DNA of 64,000 bases from Pontixanthobacter gangjinensis (GCF_009827545.1 NZ_WTYS01000001.1:620001-684000); one strand, 5' to 3'. Positions 38,346 to 47,514 are shown, numbered from the stretch's first letter. A program made the numbers and translations. Notes: generated by a model from the letters alone, not told the origin.

Positions 38346-38845
38346 ACCGCTCTGTGCTCGCCTTAACCGCGCTTATGTCGCTTTCAGTCCCCCTTGCGGG
38401 ATGTGGCCTTCAACCTATGTACGCGGGCGGAAATAGCGGCGCAGTGGCGCAGGGCCTGGGTGCGATCGAGGTTGCTCCGATAGAGGGCCAAGCGGGCTGG
38501 CTGGTCCGTAATGCGCTGCGCGACAAATTGGGCGCGGTGCCTTCAACCGATCCCAGATACAGGCTCGATGTCAGGCTTGATGACCGGCTCGAAGGTTTGG
38601 GCGTTTTGGGCGATGACACGATTGGCCGCGAGCGCCGGATACTGCGTGCCCGATATCAATTGGTCGACATTAGCAATGGCTCAATTTTGCTCGATGCAAC
38701 CGCCGGATCTGATGCCGGAATTGACGTTGTTTCCAGCGAATATGCGACAATTGCGGCAGAGCAAACCGCGCTAGAAAATCTCTCTCGCGAAGTCGCCAGC
38801 CGGATTGTTACGCAACTTTCGCTGACGCTTCGCAGCCAATCGTGA
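38342..38845 (+). CDS. lptE: LPS-assembly lipoprotein LptE
   Basis: A 167-residue lipoprotein that forms the plug of the outer-membrane LptD/E translocon for lipopolysaccharide. The signal ends in LAGCG, and GLQPMYAGG follows, as is common in alphaproteobacterial LptE. It overlaps leuS by ATGA and holA by GTGA, the conserved leuS-lptE-holA order. Confidence 0.9.
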   Translation: MNRSVLALTALMSLSVPLAGCGLQPMYAGGNSGAVAQGLGAIEVAPIEGQAGWLVRNALRDKLGAVPSTDPRYRLDVRLDDRLEGLGVLGDDTIGRERRILRARYQLVDISNGSILLDATAGSDAGIDVVSSEYATIAAEQTALENLSREVASRIVTQLSLTLRSQS

Positions 38846-39873
38846 AGGCGACGCAGAAGGACTTTGCCAGCGGCGCGAAGCGCGCAGCGATGCAATGCCG
38901 CGTGTTCTTCTTTTGCGGGCCGGATGAAGCGGGGGCCTCAGCGGCTGCCAACCGGATCATATCCTTGTTGGATGATCCCGGTGAGCGGGTCGAAATGGCT
39001 GGCTCCGCTTTAAGGAAGGACCCCGTCAGCCTTGGCGATGAAGCGCGTTCGGGTTCGTTGTTCGGTACCACCCGCCATATCCTAATCCGGGCGAGCGGCG
39101 ATGAAGCGCATGACGCGGTGGCCAATCTGCTGAGTGGTTCGGGCGAGGCGTGCCCTGTCCTGATTGTTGCAACCTCAGCCACAGATAAATCGCGCACCGC
39201 CAAATTGCTAGAAAAGCGCGACGATGCGCTGGTCGCGATGTTCTGGCCGCCCGACTTAAGCGCGGTCACCGCAACAGTGCGTACCTTGGCCGATGGCGCC
39301 GGATTGCAGCTCAACGGCGACATCGCAGAGCGGATTGCGCGGGCAGCAGGGTTGGATGTGCGGCTGGCCCAGTCGGAAATTGAGAAGATAGCACTTTTCT
39401 TAGATTCGTCTCCCCAGTCACCACGCGTCGCAGATGGCGATGTGCTGGCAGCGATCGGCGCAAAGACCGAGGATGATGGCTTCATGCCCTTGGTCAATGC
39501 GGTCCTATCCGGTGAAACTCAAAAGCTTCAGGCCGAATTGCAGAGGATGCACGAAGTTTCGATTAATCCCGTTGGTTTGCTGCTCGCTTTCGAACGGCGC
39601 GCAGCACAATTGGCGCAAATTTCCGCGAAAGTCGGGCCGCGCGGTGATATAAAATCTACGATTGATGCCGAGAAACGCGCGCGCAGGATATTCTGGAAGG
39701 ATGAGCGCGATATCGCCACTCAATTGCGCAAGTGGCGGGGGCCGAAACTCGAACGATTGCTAGCCAAGCTTGTCGAATTGCATCGGGCATTGCTGTCGAA
39801 TAGCCAATCTGCAGAATTGCTGCTCGCTCAGGGCCTGACTGAAATAGCCCGTGCTGCCGCCCCGCGGAAATAG
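38842..39873 (+). CDS. holA: DNA polymerase III subunit delta
   Basis: A 343-residue clamp-loader subunit that opens the sliding clamp. The N-terminal AAA+-like fold is recognisable by FFCGPDEAGASAAANRI, with no functional Walker A, as normal for delta. The C-terminal collar domain has the helical pattern HEVSINPVGLLLAFERRAAQLAQ. It starts with GTG at 38842, overlapping the lptE stop. The gene is the last in its operon. Confidence 0.93.
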   Translation: MKATQKDFASGAKRAAMQCRVFFFCGPDEAGASAAANRIISLLDDPGERVEMAGSALRKDPVSLGDEARSGSLFGTTRHILIRASGDEAHDAVANLLSGSGEACPVLIVATSATDKSRTAKLLEKRDDALVAMFWPPDLSAVTATVRTLADGAGLQLNGDIAERIARAAGLDVRLAQSEIEKIALFLDSSPQSPRVADGDVLAAIGAKTEDDGFMPLVNAVLSGETQKLQAELQRMHEVSINPVGLLLAFERRAAQLAQISAKVGPRGDIKSTIDAEKRARRIFWKDERDIATQLRKWRGPKLERLLAKLVELHRALLSNSQSAELLLAQGLTEIARAAAPRK

Positions 39874-39947
39874 CCGAATCAAACAGGTCATAAGTCGGCG
39901 CGTTAATTGATAAGCAATTCTACCTAGGCCATATCGCTTCTTGATGT

Positions 39948-39963
39948 AGCAGGCTCTCCTGCT
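39948..39963 (+). promoter_or_regulatory. Perfect inverted repeat in the leader of the EPS operon
   Basis: AGCAGG-CTCT-CCTGCT is a perfect 6-base-arm repeat 25 bases before the sugar transferase start. A second repeat, AATTG-ATAAG-CAATT, lies at 39905-39919. Either could be an operator or a leader hairpin of the exopolysaccharide operon. No promoter consensus is convincing. These are the only structured elements in the 115-base gap between holA and the locus. Confidence 0.4.
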
Positions 39964-39988
39964 CGGGTTGCAATGGCTGGGTGAGAAC

Positions 39989-41383
39989 ATGAATGCACCG
40001 GCAAAATTTGATGACGCTGGCTCTCAAATCGCCAGCGCGACCGTGCCTTCGCTCGAGCGTAAGCGGGTGCGTGCCTATCTCGCATTAACAATTGCAGATG
40101 TGGCCGCAATTGTTCTTGCCTTCATCATCGCCGGCATGGCCTATCGCGGTGCAGCGATGGACCGGCAAGCGCTGCTCGAGGCTTGGCTATTCTTGCCGCT
40201 TTATCTCACCATTGCGCTTTACAATCGGGCCTATTCCATTCGCGGACTTACCGACGGAGCCTTTGCAGCGAAGAAAGTGCTCATTTCAGTGATAGTCGCG
40301 GCGGCGTTGCTGAATTTTCTCGCATTCTATGCGCGCTTCAACGCGTCATTCTCTCGCGGCACTTTTACCATTGGCCTGACTCTGTCGGCCCTGATATTGA
40401 CATCGATCCGCCTATCGAGCGCGCGAATATTGCGACGGAGGTGGGGCCCAATAGCGCAGAATCTGGCGATCATTCACGCTGGCGGCCCTTCGTTACAGAT
40501 CGGCCATGCGCGGAACATTGATGCAAAGAAATTTGGCCTTGGGGCCTACCCAAACGATCCCGAGATGCTCAACCGCTTGGCGCAATGCCTAAGGCATCAA
40601 GAGAAAGTTTTGGTCAGCTGTCCCTTTGATCAGCGTGAGGACTGGTCTGAGATGCTCCGCGCGTCGGGCAAGCATGGCGAGATTATTAGCGATACCGAGA
40701 GCGAAACCGCCATTTTGGGTATTACCCAATATCCGGAACAATCCAGAGCAGGCTTGGTCGTCTCAACTGGACCACTGGGTTTGCGCGCCAGGGTATTCAA
40801 GCGGATGTTTGATATCACGGTCGCGGCGATTGGCCTGGTGGTAACTTCGCCCATATTATTGATGGCCGCGATCATGATTAGGTTAGAGGATCGAGGGCCG
40901 GTTCTGTTTATTCAGAACCGAGTAGGACGCGGCAACCATCAATTTTCCATGTTGAAGCTTAGGACTATGCGGGATGTAGCACAGGACAAATCGGGCGCGG
41001 TTTCGACTAGCAGGACCGATCGACGAATTACCAAAATCGGCAAATTTCTGCGGCGCACGAGCATTGATGAGCTTCCTCAATTGATCAACGTGCTTCGCGG
41101 CGAAATGTCGATAGTAGGACCGCGCCCGCACGCCTTGGGTTCGCAAGCTGGCGAAAAATTGTTTTGGGAGGTGGAGCGGCGTTATTGGCATCGCCATACG
41201 CTCAAGCCTGGCCTGACTGGCCTTGCCCAAGTACGTGGTCAGCGCGGCACGACCGAGCTGGAAAGCGACCTGTCAGATAGGCTAAAGTCTGATTTAGAAT
41301 ATATCGCGTCTTGGAGCTTGTGGCGCGATTTTATGATTGTAGTCAAAACCTTAACGGTACTGCGGAGCGATAGAGCGTATTAA
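39989..41383 (+). CDS. Polyprenyl-phosphate sugar-1-phosphate transferase (exopolysaccharide initiation)
   Basis: A 464-residue inner-membrane enzyme that transfers a sugar-1-phosphate from a nucleotide sugar to undecaprenyl phosphate and so starts each polysaccharide repeat. About four hydrophobic segments fill residues 30-150. The C-terminal bacterial sugar transferase domain begins with a fifth (FKRMFDITVAAIGLVVTSP) and has VGRGNHQFSMLKLRTM, RRTSIDELPQLINVLRGEMS and VGPRPHA, then KPGLTGLAQVRGQRG. I chose the ATG at 39989, seven residues into a frame that opens with TTG. It is the first gene of the plus-strand EPS half. The sugar is likely glucose or galactose but cannot be told. Confidence 0.93.
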   Translation: MNAPAKFDDAGSQIASATVPSLERKRVRAYLALTIADVAAIVLAFIIAGMAYRGAAMDRQALLEAWLFLPLYLTIALYNRAYSIRGLTDGAFAAKKVLISVIVAAALLNFLAFYARFNASFSRGTFTIGLTLSALILTSIRLSSARILRRRWGPIAQNLAIIHAGGPSLQIGHARNIDAKKFGLGAYPNDPEMLNRLAQCLRHQEKVLVSCPFDQREDWSEMLRASGKHGEIISDTESETAILGITQYPEQSRAGLVVSTGPLGLRARVFKRMFDITVAAIGLVVTSPILLMAAIMIRLEDRGPVLFIQNRVGRGNHQFSMLKLRTMRDVAQDKSGAVSTSRTDRRITKIGKFLRRTSIDELPQLINVLRGEMSIVGPRPHALGSQAGEKLFWEVERRYWHRHTLKPGLTGLAQVRGQRGTTELESDLSDRLKSDLEYIASWSLWRDFMIVVKTLTVLRSDRAY

Positions 41384-41416
41384 TTTCCGGCGTATTGACG
41401 AGCAAGGAATTGCCAA

Positions 41417-41647
41417 TCAAGTAGGGCTGTTGCCGCCATTTCCACCACCGCTCAACAATACCAAAAGACCTAATGCGGTCATCACGCCAACCCCGGCCCA
41501 TAGCCAACCAACAGGTTCTTCTTCGACGTAATCATCATTAATCATGATCGCGAAAGCGGTCGGCGTCGGGCGCACTTCCGCGTGCGCCGCAGTGCTTGCA
41601 AACAGGAGCGTTATGGACGCCAGTAAAGCGAGCGAAGATTTAATCAT
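41417..41647 (-). CDS. Small exported or membrane protein in the EPS locus
   Basis: A 76-residue protein with a signal-peptide-like start (MIKSSLALLASITLLFASTA, cleavage near AHA), a short polar middle and a second hydrophobic stretch (about residues 46-66) followed by a Gly/Asn/Ser tail SGGGNGGNSP. AAGAGGTG precedes the ATG at 41647. It is antisense to its EPS neighbours and stands alone between two plus-strand genes. I know no family. The single span plus Gly-rich tail could resemble small proteins that associate with envelope or EPS export, which is conjecture. Confidence 0.7.
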   Translation of the reverse strand: MIKSSLALLASITLLFASTAAHAEVRPTPTAFAIMINDDYVEEEPVGWLWAGVGVMTALGLLVLLSGGGNGGNSPT

Positions 41648-41823
41648 AGCGCACCTCTTACACCGTTTTTTTGAATTCGTCATTAATCGCAATCAATATT
41701 TGTCTACGAATGCCGCTGAAACTGGCAAAATTCGGGCCAGTGCAATCTGTCAGGCTGGAGCAAGCTGGTGATTTGATCGACGCCATCTGCTAGTCACCAA
41801 ACGTCAATTTTGGAAAGATTGTT

Positions 41824-43047
41824 TTGCAAATACTTATCTTGGGACTGAACTATGAACCCGAACCTATCGGGATCGGCCCATATACTGCCGGGTTGGCGCA
41901 GTATCTTGCGGCGCGAGGCCACGAGGTGACTGTAATCGCTGGAAACCCCTATTACCCAGATTGGCGGCTGGCTGAAGGAGCCAATCCAGCGGGCTCATCA
42001 GAGACAAAAAACGGCGTCAAAATTATCCGTGTCCCGCATTATATTCCGTCAAGACCGTCTGGGGTTAAACGGATTCTCCATTATTTAAGTTTCGCCCGAA
42101 ATGCGCGTTCCGCGGCGAAGAATAGCGGTCCGGCGGATATTGTTGTGGCGATTGCACCAGCATTGCTGTCTGCGCCCGTGGCGCTTCGGGTTGCACAACA
42201 GCGCCGCGCTGTCAGCTGGTTACATATTCAGGATTTTGAAGTTGAAGCGGCGATTGCAACCGGACTTTTGTCTCGCGGCCCAATTGCCAGCTTGGCAAAA
42301 CGGTTTGAGAGATGGGTGCTCTCCAGTTTTGATCATGTCAGTTCAGTATCGCCAATGATGGCCCTCAAAGCCAAGAGAAAAGGTGCTGACGCTAATCGTA
42401 CAGTGGAGCTGCGCAATTGGGCTGATGAGTCGGTAAAGCCTAGCCTGTCGCGGCATGAAACTCTCCGCGCGGAGTTGAGCCTTCCAGCCGGGATTATTGC
42501 GCTCTATTCGGGCAATCTTGCTCTCAAGCAAGGATGCGGCTTGTTAGGAGAGGCGGCAAAGGTGCTGGCGGAGGAGCCCGGCCTGCATATAGTCGTCTGT
42601 GGCGCTGGTCCAGCGCGCAAAATTTTGGAAGAGGCTGCGTGTAACTTGCCAAACCTGCATGTCCGAGATCTGATGCCACGGGAACGCCTTAACGATCTGT
42701 TGGGCATGGCTGATATCCATTTGCTGCCCCAAATTGAGGGCGCGGCGGATTTAGTCCTTCCATCCAAGCTGGCCAATATGCTTGCGTCAGGCAGGCCTGT
42801 GGTGGCTACGGCAAAGGCCGGAACCGGTTTGGCGCAGGAGGTTGAAGGCTGCGGGATAATTACGCCGCCCGGCAATGCGCATCACTTCGCACAAGCTATC
42901 AAGCTATTAGCCAAGGATGCGGGAATGCGGGCAACCTTAGGAGATGCAGCTGCGAAACGAGCGCATGAACGATGGACGAGTACTGTCCTGCTCGAACGAT
43001 TTGCTTTAGCGCTTGAACACGCCGTTTCTATGCCGGAGGAAGTGTGA
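41824..43047 (+). CDS. Glycosyltransferase family 4, WcaI-like
   Basis: A 407-residue GT-B retaining glycosyltransferase. The N-terminus QILILGLNYEPEPIGIGPYT matches WcaI of colanic acid synthesis. The C-terminal donor domain shows YSGNLALKQG and the acidic IEGAADLVLPSKLANMLASG. It starts with TTG at 41824 because the family motif begins there; GGAAAG lies about 10 bases upstream. It is followed by the polymerase-like gene with a 4-base overlap. In Wca clusters WcaI adds fucose, so this is a candidate fucosyltransferase. Confidence 0.88.
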   Translation: MQILILGLNYEPEPIGIGPYTAGLAQYLAARGHEVTVIAGNPYYPDWRLAEGANPAGSSETKNGVKIIRVPHYIPSRPSGVKRILHYLSFARNARSAAKNSGPADIVVAIAPALLSAPVALRVAQQRRAVSWLHIQDFEVEAAIATGLLSRGPIASLAKRFERWVLSSFDHVSSVSPMMALKAKRKGADANRTVELRNWADESVKPSLSRHETLRAELSLPAGIIALYSGNLALKQGCGLLGEAAKVLAEEPGLHIVVCGAGPARKILEEAACNLPNLHVRDLMPRERLNDLLGMADIHLLPQIEGAADLVLPSKLANMLASGRPVVATAKAGTGLAQEVEGCGIITPPGNAHHFAQAIKLLAKDAGMRATLGDAAAKRAHERWTSTVLLERFALALEHAVSMPEEV

Positions 43048-44339
43048 GTTTAATTGCATCCCAAGTGGTAGAGCGACGGTCTCGGGCAGATGTCGAATTT
43101 GATCCGTGGATGCTTCTCGCGTTTCTCTATCCACTCAGCAAGTTGGTGATGATCGACTTTATCGGGCAGCTTTATCTTACCGACATTCTGGGCGTTGCCT
43201 TGCTAATTTTTATGATCCGCTCGCCGGATTTCGCGGCCCGACTGGGCGAGCTGCGCTTGCTGTTAATTTTGATGGGACTGTGGCTGGCGAGTTTGATCAT
43301 TACAGACCTCCTTCGCCAATCTGCACCCGAAGATTTCCTGCGCGGTTGGGCTAAAATTATCTTCTTCGGAGTGCAGATTGCTGCGCTGTGGTTGTTTCTG
43401 CCACGCCGGCGCGGCTATCTCATAGCCTTTGCCCTTGGCTCCTCAATTTCTTGGGGCCTTGGCGTGTCTGAACGGTTTGCCGGGTATGAGTGGAAGTTTG
43501 GATATGACCGCGCTGCGGCGTTTTTTGTGATTGGCCTAATTTGTGTCGGCTGGAGGCGGTGGCCGCTGTTGCGAACGCTTAGCCCTGCTTTGCTGGGAGC
43601 GTTGGCGATATTTGTATTGTTCCAGAATGCGCGGTCGTCTTTCATCACAATTCTGTTGGCGGCCGGAATCTGCGGGCTGGTGCTTGCGGTGGAACGGTGG
43701 CCTGCGCTGCAAAGGAGTATCCGCGCTCCGACATTCGGCTTGCTGCTGTTAGTTGGCGCCGCAGGGGCGTCGCTCGTAAACTCTGGCTATGCTAGCCTCG
43801 CAGAATCGGGCGGGCTGGGCGCCGAAGCGCGGGCAAAATATGCCGAGCAAACGGCCGGCGATGTTCCGCTCATCTTCGGTGGCCGCTCGGAAAGCCTTAT
43901 TTCGGTCAAGGCAATCGGAGATTCGCCGGTAATTGGCCATGGCAGCTGGGCCAAGGACCGCCGATACGTCGAACTCTATCGGTCGATGCGTCTACGATTG
44001 GGGTTGCCGGTCCATGATAATTATTTCCAGACCCGCGAACTGATCCCCACACATAGCTATGTACTTGGCGCATGGGTGGAGGCTGGCGCGCTCGGAGCGC
44101 TGTTCTGGCTCTATGTCCTGGGCCTTCCATTCGTTGCTATCTATCAATTGCTTGGCAGGAATGAGCCGCTCCTGCCGCTCGTCGCTTATCTTTCGATTGG
44201 GCTGGTTTGGGCGATCCCATTCTCTCCTTTTGGAGCTACCGAACGGTTTATTGCAGCCTATCAGATTGTGGTGCTGATGTGGGTCATCCGCTCGCCAAGC
44301 TTTGTGAATGACGCACTCAAGGGTCGATCGTTGGGATGA
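43044..44339 (+). CDS. O-antigen polymerase-like membrane protein (Wzy candidate)
   Basis: A 431-residue inner-membrane protein with about ten hydrophobic segments and a large periplasmic loop (about residues 255-340). That loop holds GRSESLISVKAIGDSPVIGHGSW and THSYVLGAWVEAGALGALFWLY, the pattern of Wzy/WaaL-type proteins, where paired polar/Arg-His residues bind glycans. GTG start at 43044 overlaps the WcaI-like stop. It would polymerise repeat units on the periplasmic face. A second candidate is encoded at 56454-57755. Confidence 0.8.
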   Translation: MSLIASQVVERRSRADVEFDPWMLLAFLYPLSKLVMIDFIGQLYLTDILGVALLIFMIRSPDFAARLGELRLLLILMGLWLASLIITDLLRQSAPEDFLRGWAKIIFFGVQIAALWLFLPRRRGYLIAFALGSSISWGLGVSERFAGYEWKFGYDRAAAFFVIGLICVGWRRWPLLRTLSPALLGALAIFVLFQNARSSFITILLAAGICGLVLAVERWPALQRSIRAPTFGLLLLVGAAGASLVNSGYASLAESGGLGAEARAKYAEQTAGDVPLIFGGRSESLISVKAIGDSPVIGHGSWAKDRRYVELYRSMRLRLGLPVHDNYFQTRELIPTHSYVLGAWVEAGALGALFWLYVLGLPFVAIYQLLGRNEPLLPLVAYLSIGLVWAIPFSPFGATERFIAAYQIVVLMWVIRSPSFVNDALKGRSLG

Positions 44340-45586
44340 AAATTCTACACGTAGTTGCGAGTTGCGACCGAGCAGAGGGCGGGGTCATTGAGGGTGTATT
44401 CAAGCTTGGGGATACCTTTCGGGCGATGGGGCACTCACAAGAATTGTTAACGCTTGATTTGCCGGGGTCGCCCGCTGTCCTGGAATCTCCTGTGCCTGTT
44501 CATGCAATGGGGTCTGTCCAGCCCGGCGGCTCTATGCCGTGGGCCAAATTGCGCCGTTGGGCTCGCCGGTCGCCAAAGGCGGTTCGGTGGTTACAGCAGT
44601 ATGCGGCGGATTATGATGCAATCGTCGTTGATGGCTTGTGGAATTACGCGACGCGCGGGGCACGGTTGGGTTTAGCCAAGCAGGATGTGCCCTATGTCGT
44701 GTTCCCGCACGGTATGCTCGATCCGTGGTTTAAGGCACGCTATCCGCTCAAGCATTTCGCCAAAAGCTTGCTCTGGTCTTTCAACGAGGGGCCTTTGCTG
44801 CGGCAGGCGGAGGCGGTCGCATTTACAAGCGCGACCGAACGCGACTTGGCGAGGGAGACCTGGTCGCATTGGTGGGCGCCGTGGCGTATGCGCGAGCAGC
44901 TTGTCGGGTTTGGAACGAGCCTTCCTCCATCTAAAACAGAAAAAATGGCTCAGGCTTTTCGCGGCGCAGTGCCAGAACTGGCAGGTCGTCCTTATATTCT
45001 GTTTCTCAGCCGGCTTCATGAGAAGAAAGGCTGCGAAGTCTTGCTCAATGGCTACGGCGCGGTGGCCGACAAGGTGGATTTTGATCTGGTAATGGCCGGA
45101 CCGGGTAATCCGCAATATGCACGGGAGCTGCAAGCTCTTGCGAAAGAATCAGGCTCTGAGGCGCGAATTCATTTTCCCGGCATGCTTACCGGCGAGGCTA
45201 AATGGGGCGCTCTATATGGATGTGAAGCGATGGCCCTGACGTCGCATCAGGAAAATTTCGGAGTCGTCGTCGCCGAATCCCTTGGTTGTGGCCGACCGGT
45301 GATCATTTCGGATCAGGTCAACATTCATCAGGAAGTCGCGGATGCTCAAGCTGGGCTAATCTGCGCCGACAATCAGGACGGAGCGGCTGCTGCGCTCCTT
45401 GCATTTTCGGAGCTGGGTACGGCCGAACGAAAAGTGATGGGTGCGCGGTGCAAAGACCTGTTCGAGGCTAAATTTGATATTGCAAAAACTGCGGCGCTCT
45501 TGGCCCGAATTTTCGAGGACGCCAGCAAGTTGAGAACGGCAGCAAGTGAAGTGGGTAAATTGGATAAAACACTTTCCTACAAATAA
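44336..45586 (+). CDS. Glycosyltransferase family 4
   Basis: A 416-residue GT-B enzyme. The N-terminus MKILHVVASCDRAEGGVIEG and a Gly-rich loop start the acceptor domain. The donor domain has LFLSRLHEKKGCEVLLNGY and HQENFGVVVAESLGCGRPVI (the EX7E-like region). It overlaps the previous gene by ATGA. Donor and linkage unknown. Confidence 0.9.
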   Translation: MKILHVVASCDRAEGGVIEGVFKLGDTFRAMGHSQELLTLDLPGSPAVLESPVPVHAMGSVQPGGSMPWAKLRRWARRSPKAVRWLQQYAADYDAIVVDGLWNYATRGARLGLAKQDVPYVVFPHGMLDPWFKARYPLKHFAKSLLWSFNEGPLLRQAEAVAFTSATERDLARETWSHWWAPWRMREQLVGFGTSLPPSKTEKMAQAFRGAVPELAGRPYILFLSRLHEKKGCEVLLNGYGAVADKVDFDLVMAGPGNPQYARELQALAKESGSEARIHFPGMLTGEAKWGALYGCEAMALTSHQENFGVVVAESLGCGRPVIISDQVNIHQEVADAQAGLICADNQDGAAAALLAFSELGTAERKVMGARCKDLFEAKFDIAKTAALLARIFEDASKLRTAASEVGKLDKTLSYK

Positions 45587-45600
45587 CCTAAATGGTTATT
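45582..45600. repeat. Inverted repeat at the end of the GT4 gene
   Basis: AATAACC-TAAAT-GGTTATT is a perfect 7-base-arm repeat that overlaps the TAA stop of the preceding glycosyltransferase gene. It lies 22 bases before the next start. With only two Ts after it, it is a weak terminator at best. It marks the junction between glycosyltransferase genes and the spike-like cassette. Confidence 0.5.
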
Positions 45601-45622
45601 GATGGCATAGAAAGGAACCTCT

Positions 45623-45973
45623 ATGTCAGATAACAATCTCCAAATTCGCCACCCGGCACGATACGTCCCGCTAACCGCCCTTGCCACCGGTTCGCCTGGA
45701 AGCGATGCGATTCCCGTCTCCTTGGGAAACCCCATCCCCTGTGCCGTTCAGCCGCTCGGCTCCGTTCGAGCGTTAACTCCCGACAATGCAGTTGAGCCGG
45801 GCCTCGCAGTCTTGGTGGATTGTTCTGCGGCGGGCACCATTATGCTCGAACTTTCTGATGGTTCGCAATTGCCGCTGACGTACTCGGCTGGGGTCACGTT
45901 GTTGCCTTTTGCTGTTCGCAGCACGGTGTCGGTCGGTTCGACTGCCACATTCAACGCTTGGGTGCTTAGCTGA
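45623..45973 (+). CDS. Small beta-rich protein resembling GTA/phage head-spike base
   Basis: A 116-residue protein without signal peptide, membrane segment or long helices. Its C-terminal half, LAVLVDCSAAGTIMLELSDG, QLPLTYSAGVTLLPFAVRST and TATFNAWVLS, recalls by pattern the small spike base proteins of gene transfer agents (Rcc01079/GhsA type): a beta-sandwich with LxDGxxL, a Gly-val-leu-leu-pro turn and a Thr-Ala-Thr end. AAAGGA precedes the ATG. Its stop overlaps the SGNH gene start (TGATG), so the two are translationally coupled. The relation is recognised from memory of the family and has not been tested by alignment. Confidence 0.55.
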   Translation: MSDNNLQIRHPARYVPLTALATGSPGSDAIPVSLGNPIPCAVQPLGSVRALTPDNAVEPGLAVLVDCSAAGTIMLELSDGSQLPLTYSAGVTLLPFAVRSTVSVGSTATFNAWVLS

Positions 45974-47439
45974 TGCTTGGCCTGCACATGCCGCGCGCGC
46001 ACAAGGCGAAGAAGACTTGGCCTGTCTCCGAAGGTAACGATTGGCCCGTCGTAATGGCCGCCCCACCTCAAATCATTGTCGGGTCTACGCCCTCTCTACT
46101 CAGGGCATGGTTTGCCGGAAGTGGAAGTAACGCCTATCCGCTCGCCTCCAATGTACAGGGCGGGCATTTTACATTCTGCCGCGGCCTGCCGGATACCGCT
46201 GCACCGACTTTGGGGTTCAAACCTGCCCCGACAGTTTCCACTGAACCAAACGGCACCCGCGTCCCATCCGGCCAGCAATTCTCATTCTACCATGAGGGTG
46301 CTAGCCTCGAACTGCATTTCCAGAACAACGATCGCGGTTATTTGCTCAAGATTGATGGCGAATATGTGTCGCTCACGCCCCGGATAGACGCGGGACAAAC
46401 TTACTCGCGGATTGATCTGGGTACACGCAAATTACGCCGCTTTGACCTGATAACCTATAAAGCCGCATTTGCCGGGGTTTGGACGGCTGTGTCAGATACT
46501 ATTTACGCCGCGCCCGTAAGAGGCCCCCGAACCATCTGCATCGGCGACAGTTTCACAGAAGCGGATGCCGCCGGTTGGACCAATTGGTTCGCCGAATCGC
46601 TTGGCTGGGACGATGTCTGGACCTCTGCCGTTGGCGGCACGGGTTATGTTAATAATGGCAATGGATTGGCGCTCAATTGGCAGGAACGGCTGGCACCCGA
46701 TGTTATCGCCTATCGCCCCGAAGTCGTCTTTCTGCACGGAAGCGTCAACGATCTCGCCCAAACCCCGGCCACGATGTATGCGGCGGTGAAATCTCTCATC
46801 AGCCAGCTACGCAGCGCGTTACCCGATGCTGTCATTGCCGGCGGTATGAACACTCCGTTCGGGGTGGAATATTGGGTAGCCAACAATTTGCTGGTCTATG
46901 ATGCCGCCAAGCAGGGCTTTCTTGATGGCGGCGGTGCCTGGATGAGCACGCTAGAATTGCCCCATGAATTCTCAGGTGACTCAGTGGGCAATGACGCATC
47001 GTTGATGGACGCAGTGGCTCAGGGCCGCCCAGGAAATGGCGGCGCGCCAAATATTCTGGCTGGCCAATCCGGTTTCAGGGTCAACACCTCAAGCGCCACT
47101 CCCGCTACCAATCTGCGCATCGGTTCGACTGTTGAAATCGGTAGCGGGGCAACGCGCGAACGGGTGGCTATCACGGTCACAGGCTTGTCGGGCGGGCGGA
47201 TAATCTACGGGTTTGATGGCATGTTCAAATATGCCCATGCGGCAGGTGAACCTGTTCGCGAGGTCGCGCCAAGTTATCTCACCGGACAAGGTAGCCAACT
47301 CTCCCCGTCCGCATGGGGCAATTCGAACCTCTATGTCGGGTCCGACGGATACCATCCATCTGCCGCCGGCAATCTGGCGCTTGGTCAAGCCAATGCGGCA
47401 TTGCTTAAACGGCATTTGGCTACCATCGGGCGCGAATAA
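45973..47439 (+). CDS. SGNH/GDSL hydrolase, spike-fibre-like esterase
   Basis: A 488-residue esterase without signal peptide. An N-terminal beta-rich domain (about residues 40-180) precedes a complete SGNH core: GDS (Ser193), GG-T-G (about 221-224), GSVND (Asn259) and SDGYH (Asp458, His461). A beta-rich insertion of about 70 residues (about 358-430, ending KYAHAAGEP) sits between the third and fourth blocks. A carbohydrate O-deacetylase acting on a polysaccharide is likely. Coupling to the spike-base-like gene and absence of a secretion signal fit a structural virion-type protein better than a secreted enzyme, but a cytosolic modification enzyme is not excluded. Confidence 0.75.
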   Translation: MLGLHMPRAHKAKKTWPVSEGNDWPVVMAAPPQIIVGSTPSLLRAWFAGSGSNAYPLASNVQGGHFTFCRGLPDTAAPTLGFKPAPTVSTEPNGTRVPSGQQFSFYHEGASLELHFQNNDRGYLLKIDGEYVSLTPRIDAGQTYSRIDLGTRKLRRFDLITYKAAFAGVWTAVSDTIYAAPVRGPRTICIGDSFTEADAAGWTNWFAESLGWDDVWTSAVGGTGYVNNGNGLALNWQERLAPDVIAYRPEVVFLHGSVNDLAQTPATMYAAVKSLISQLRSALPDAVIAGGMNTPFGVEYWVANNLLVYDAAKQGFLDGGGAWMSTLELPHEFSGDSVGNDASLMDAVAQGRPGNGGAPNILAGQSGFRVNTSSATPATNLRIGSTVEIGSGATRERVAITVTGLSGGRIIYGFDGMFKYAHAAGEPVREVAPSYLTGQGSQLSPSAWGNSNLYVGSDGYHPSAAGNLALGQANAALLKRHLATIGRE

Positions 47440-47514
47440 AAATTGCGGGGAGGGGGATATGCCAATTACGCCTCCTTCCCGCTCTTCCATTCCGCTTCAT
47501 CGCATCATAGAGTT

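Noticed and set aside
45623..47439. Integrated prophage around the spike-like cassette
   Set aside because: No integrase, capsid, terminase or tail genes and no attachment-site repeats are visible; glycosyltransferase genes flank it directly.
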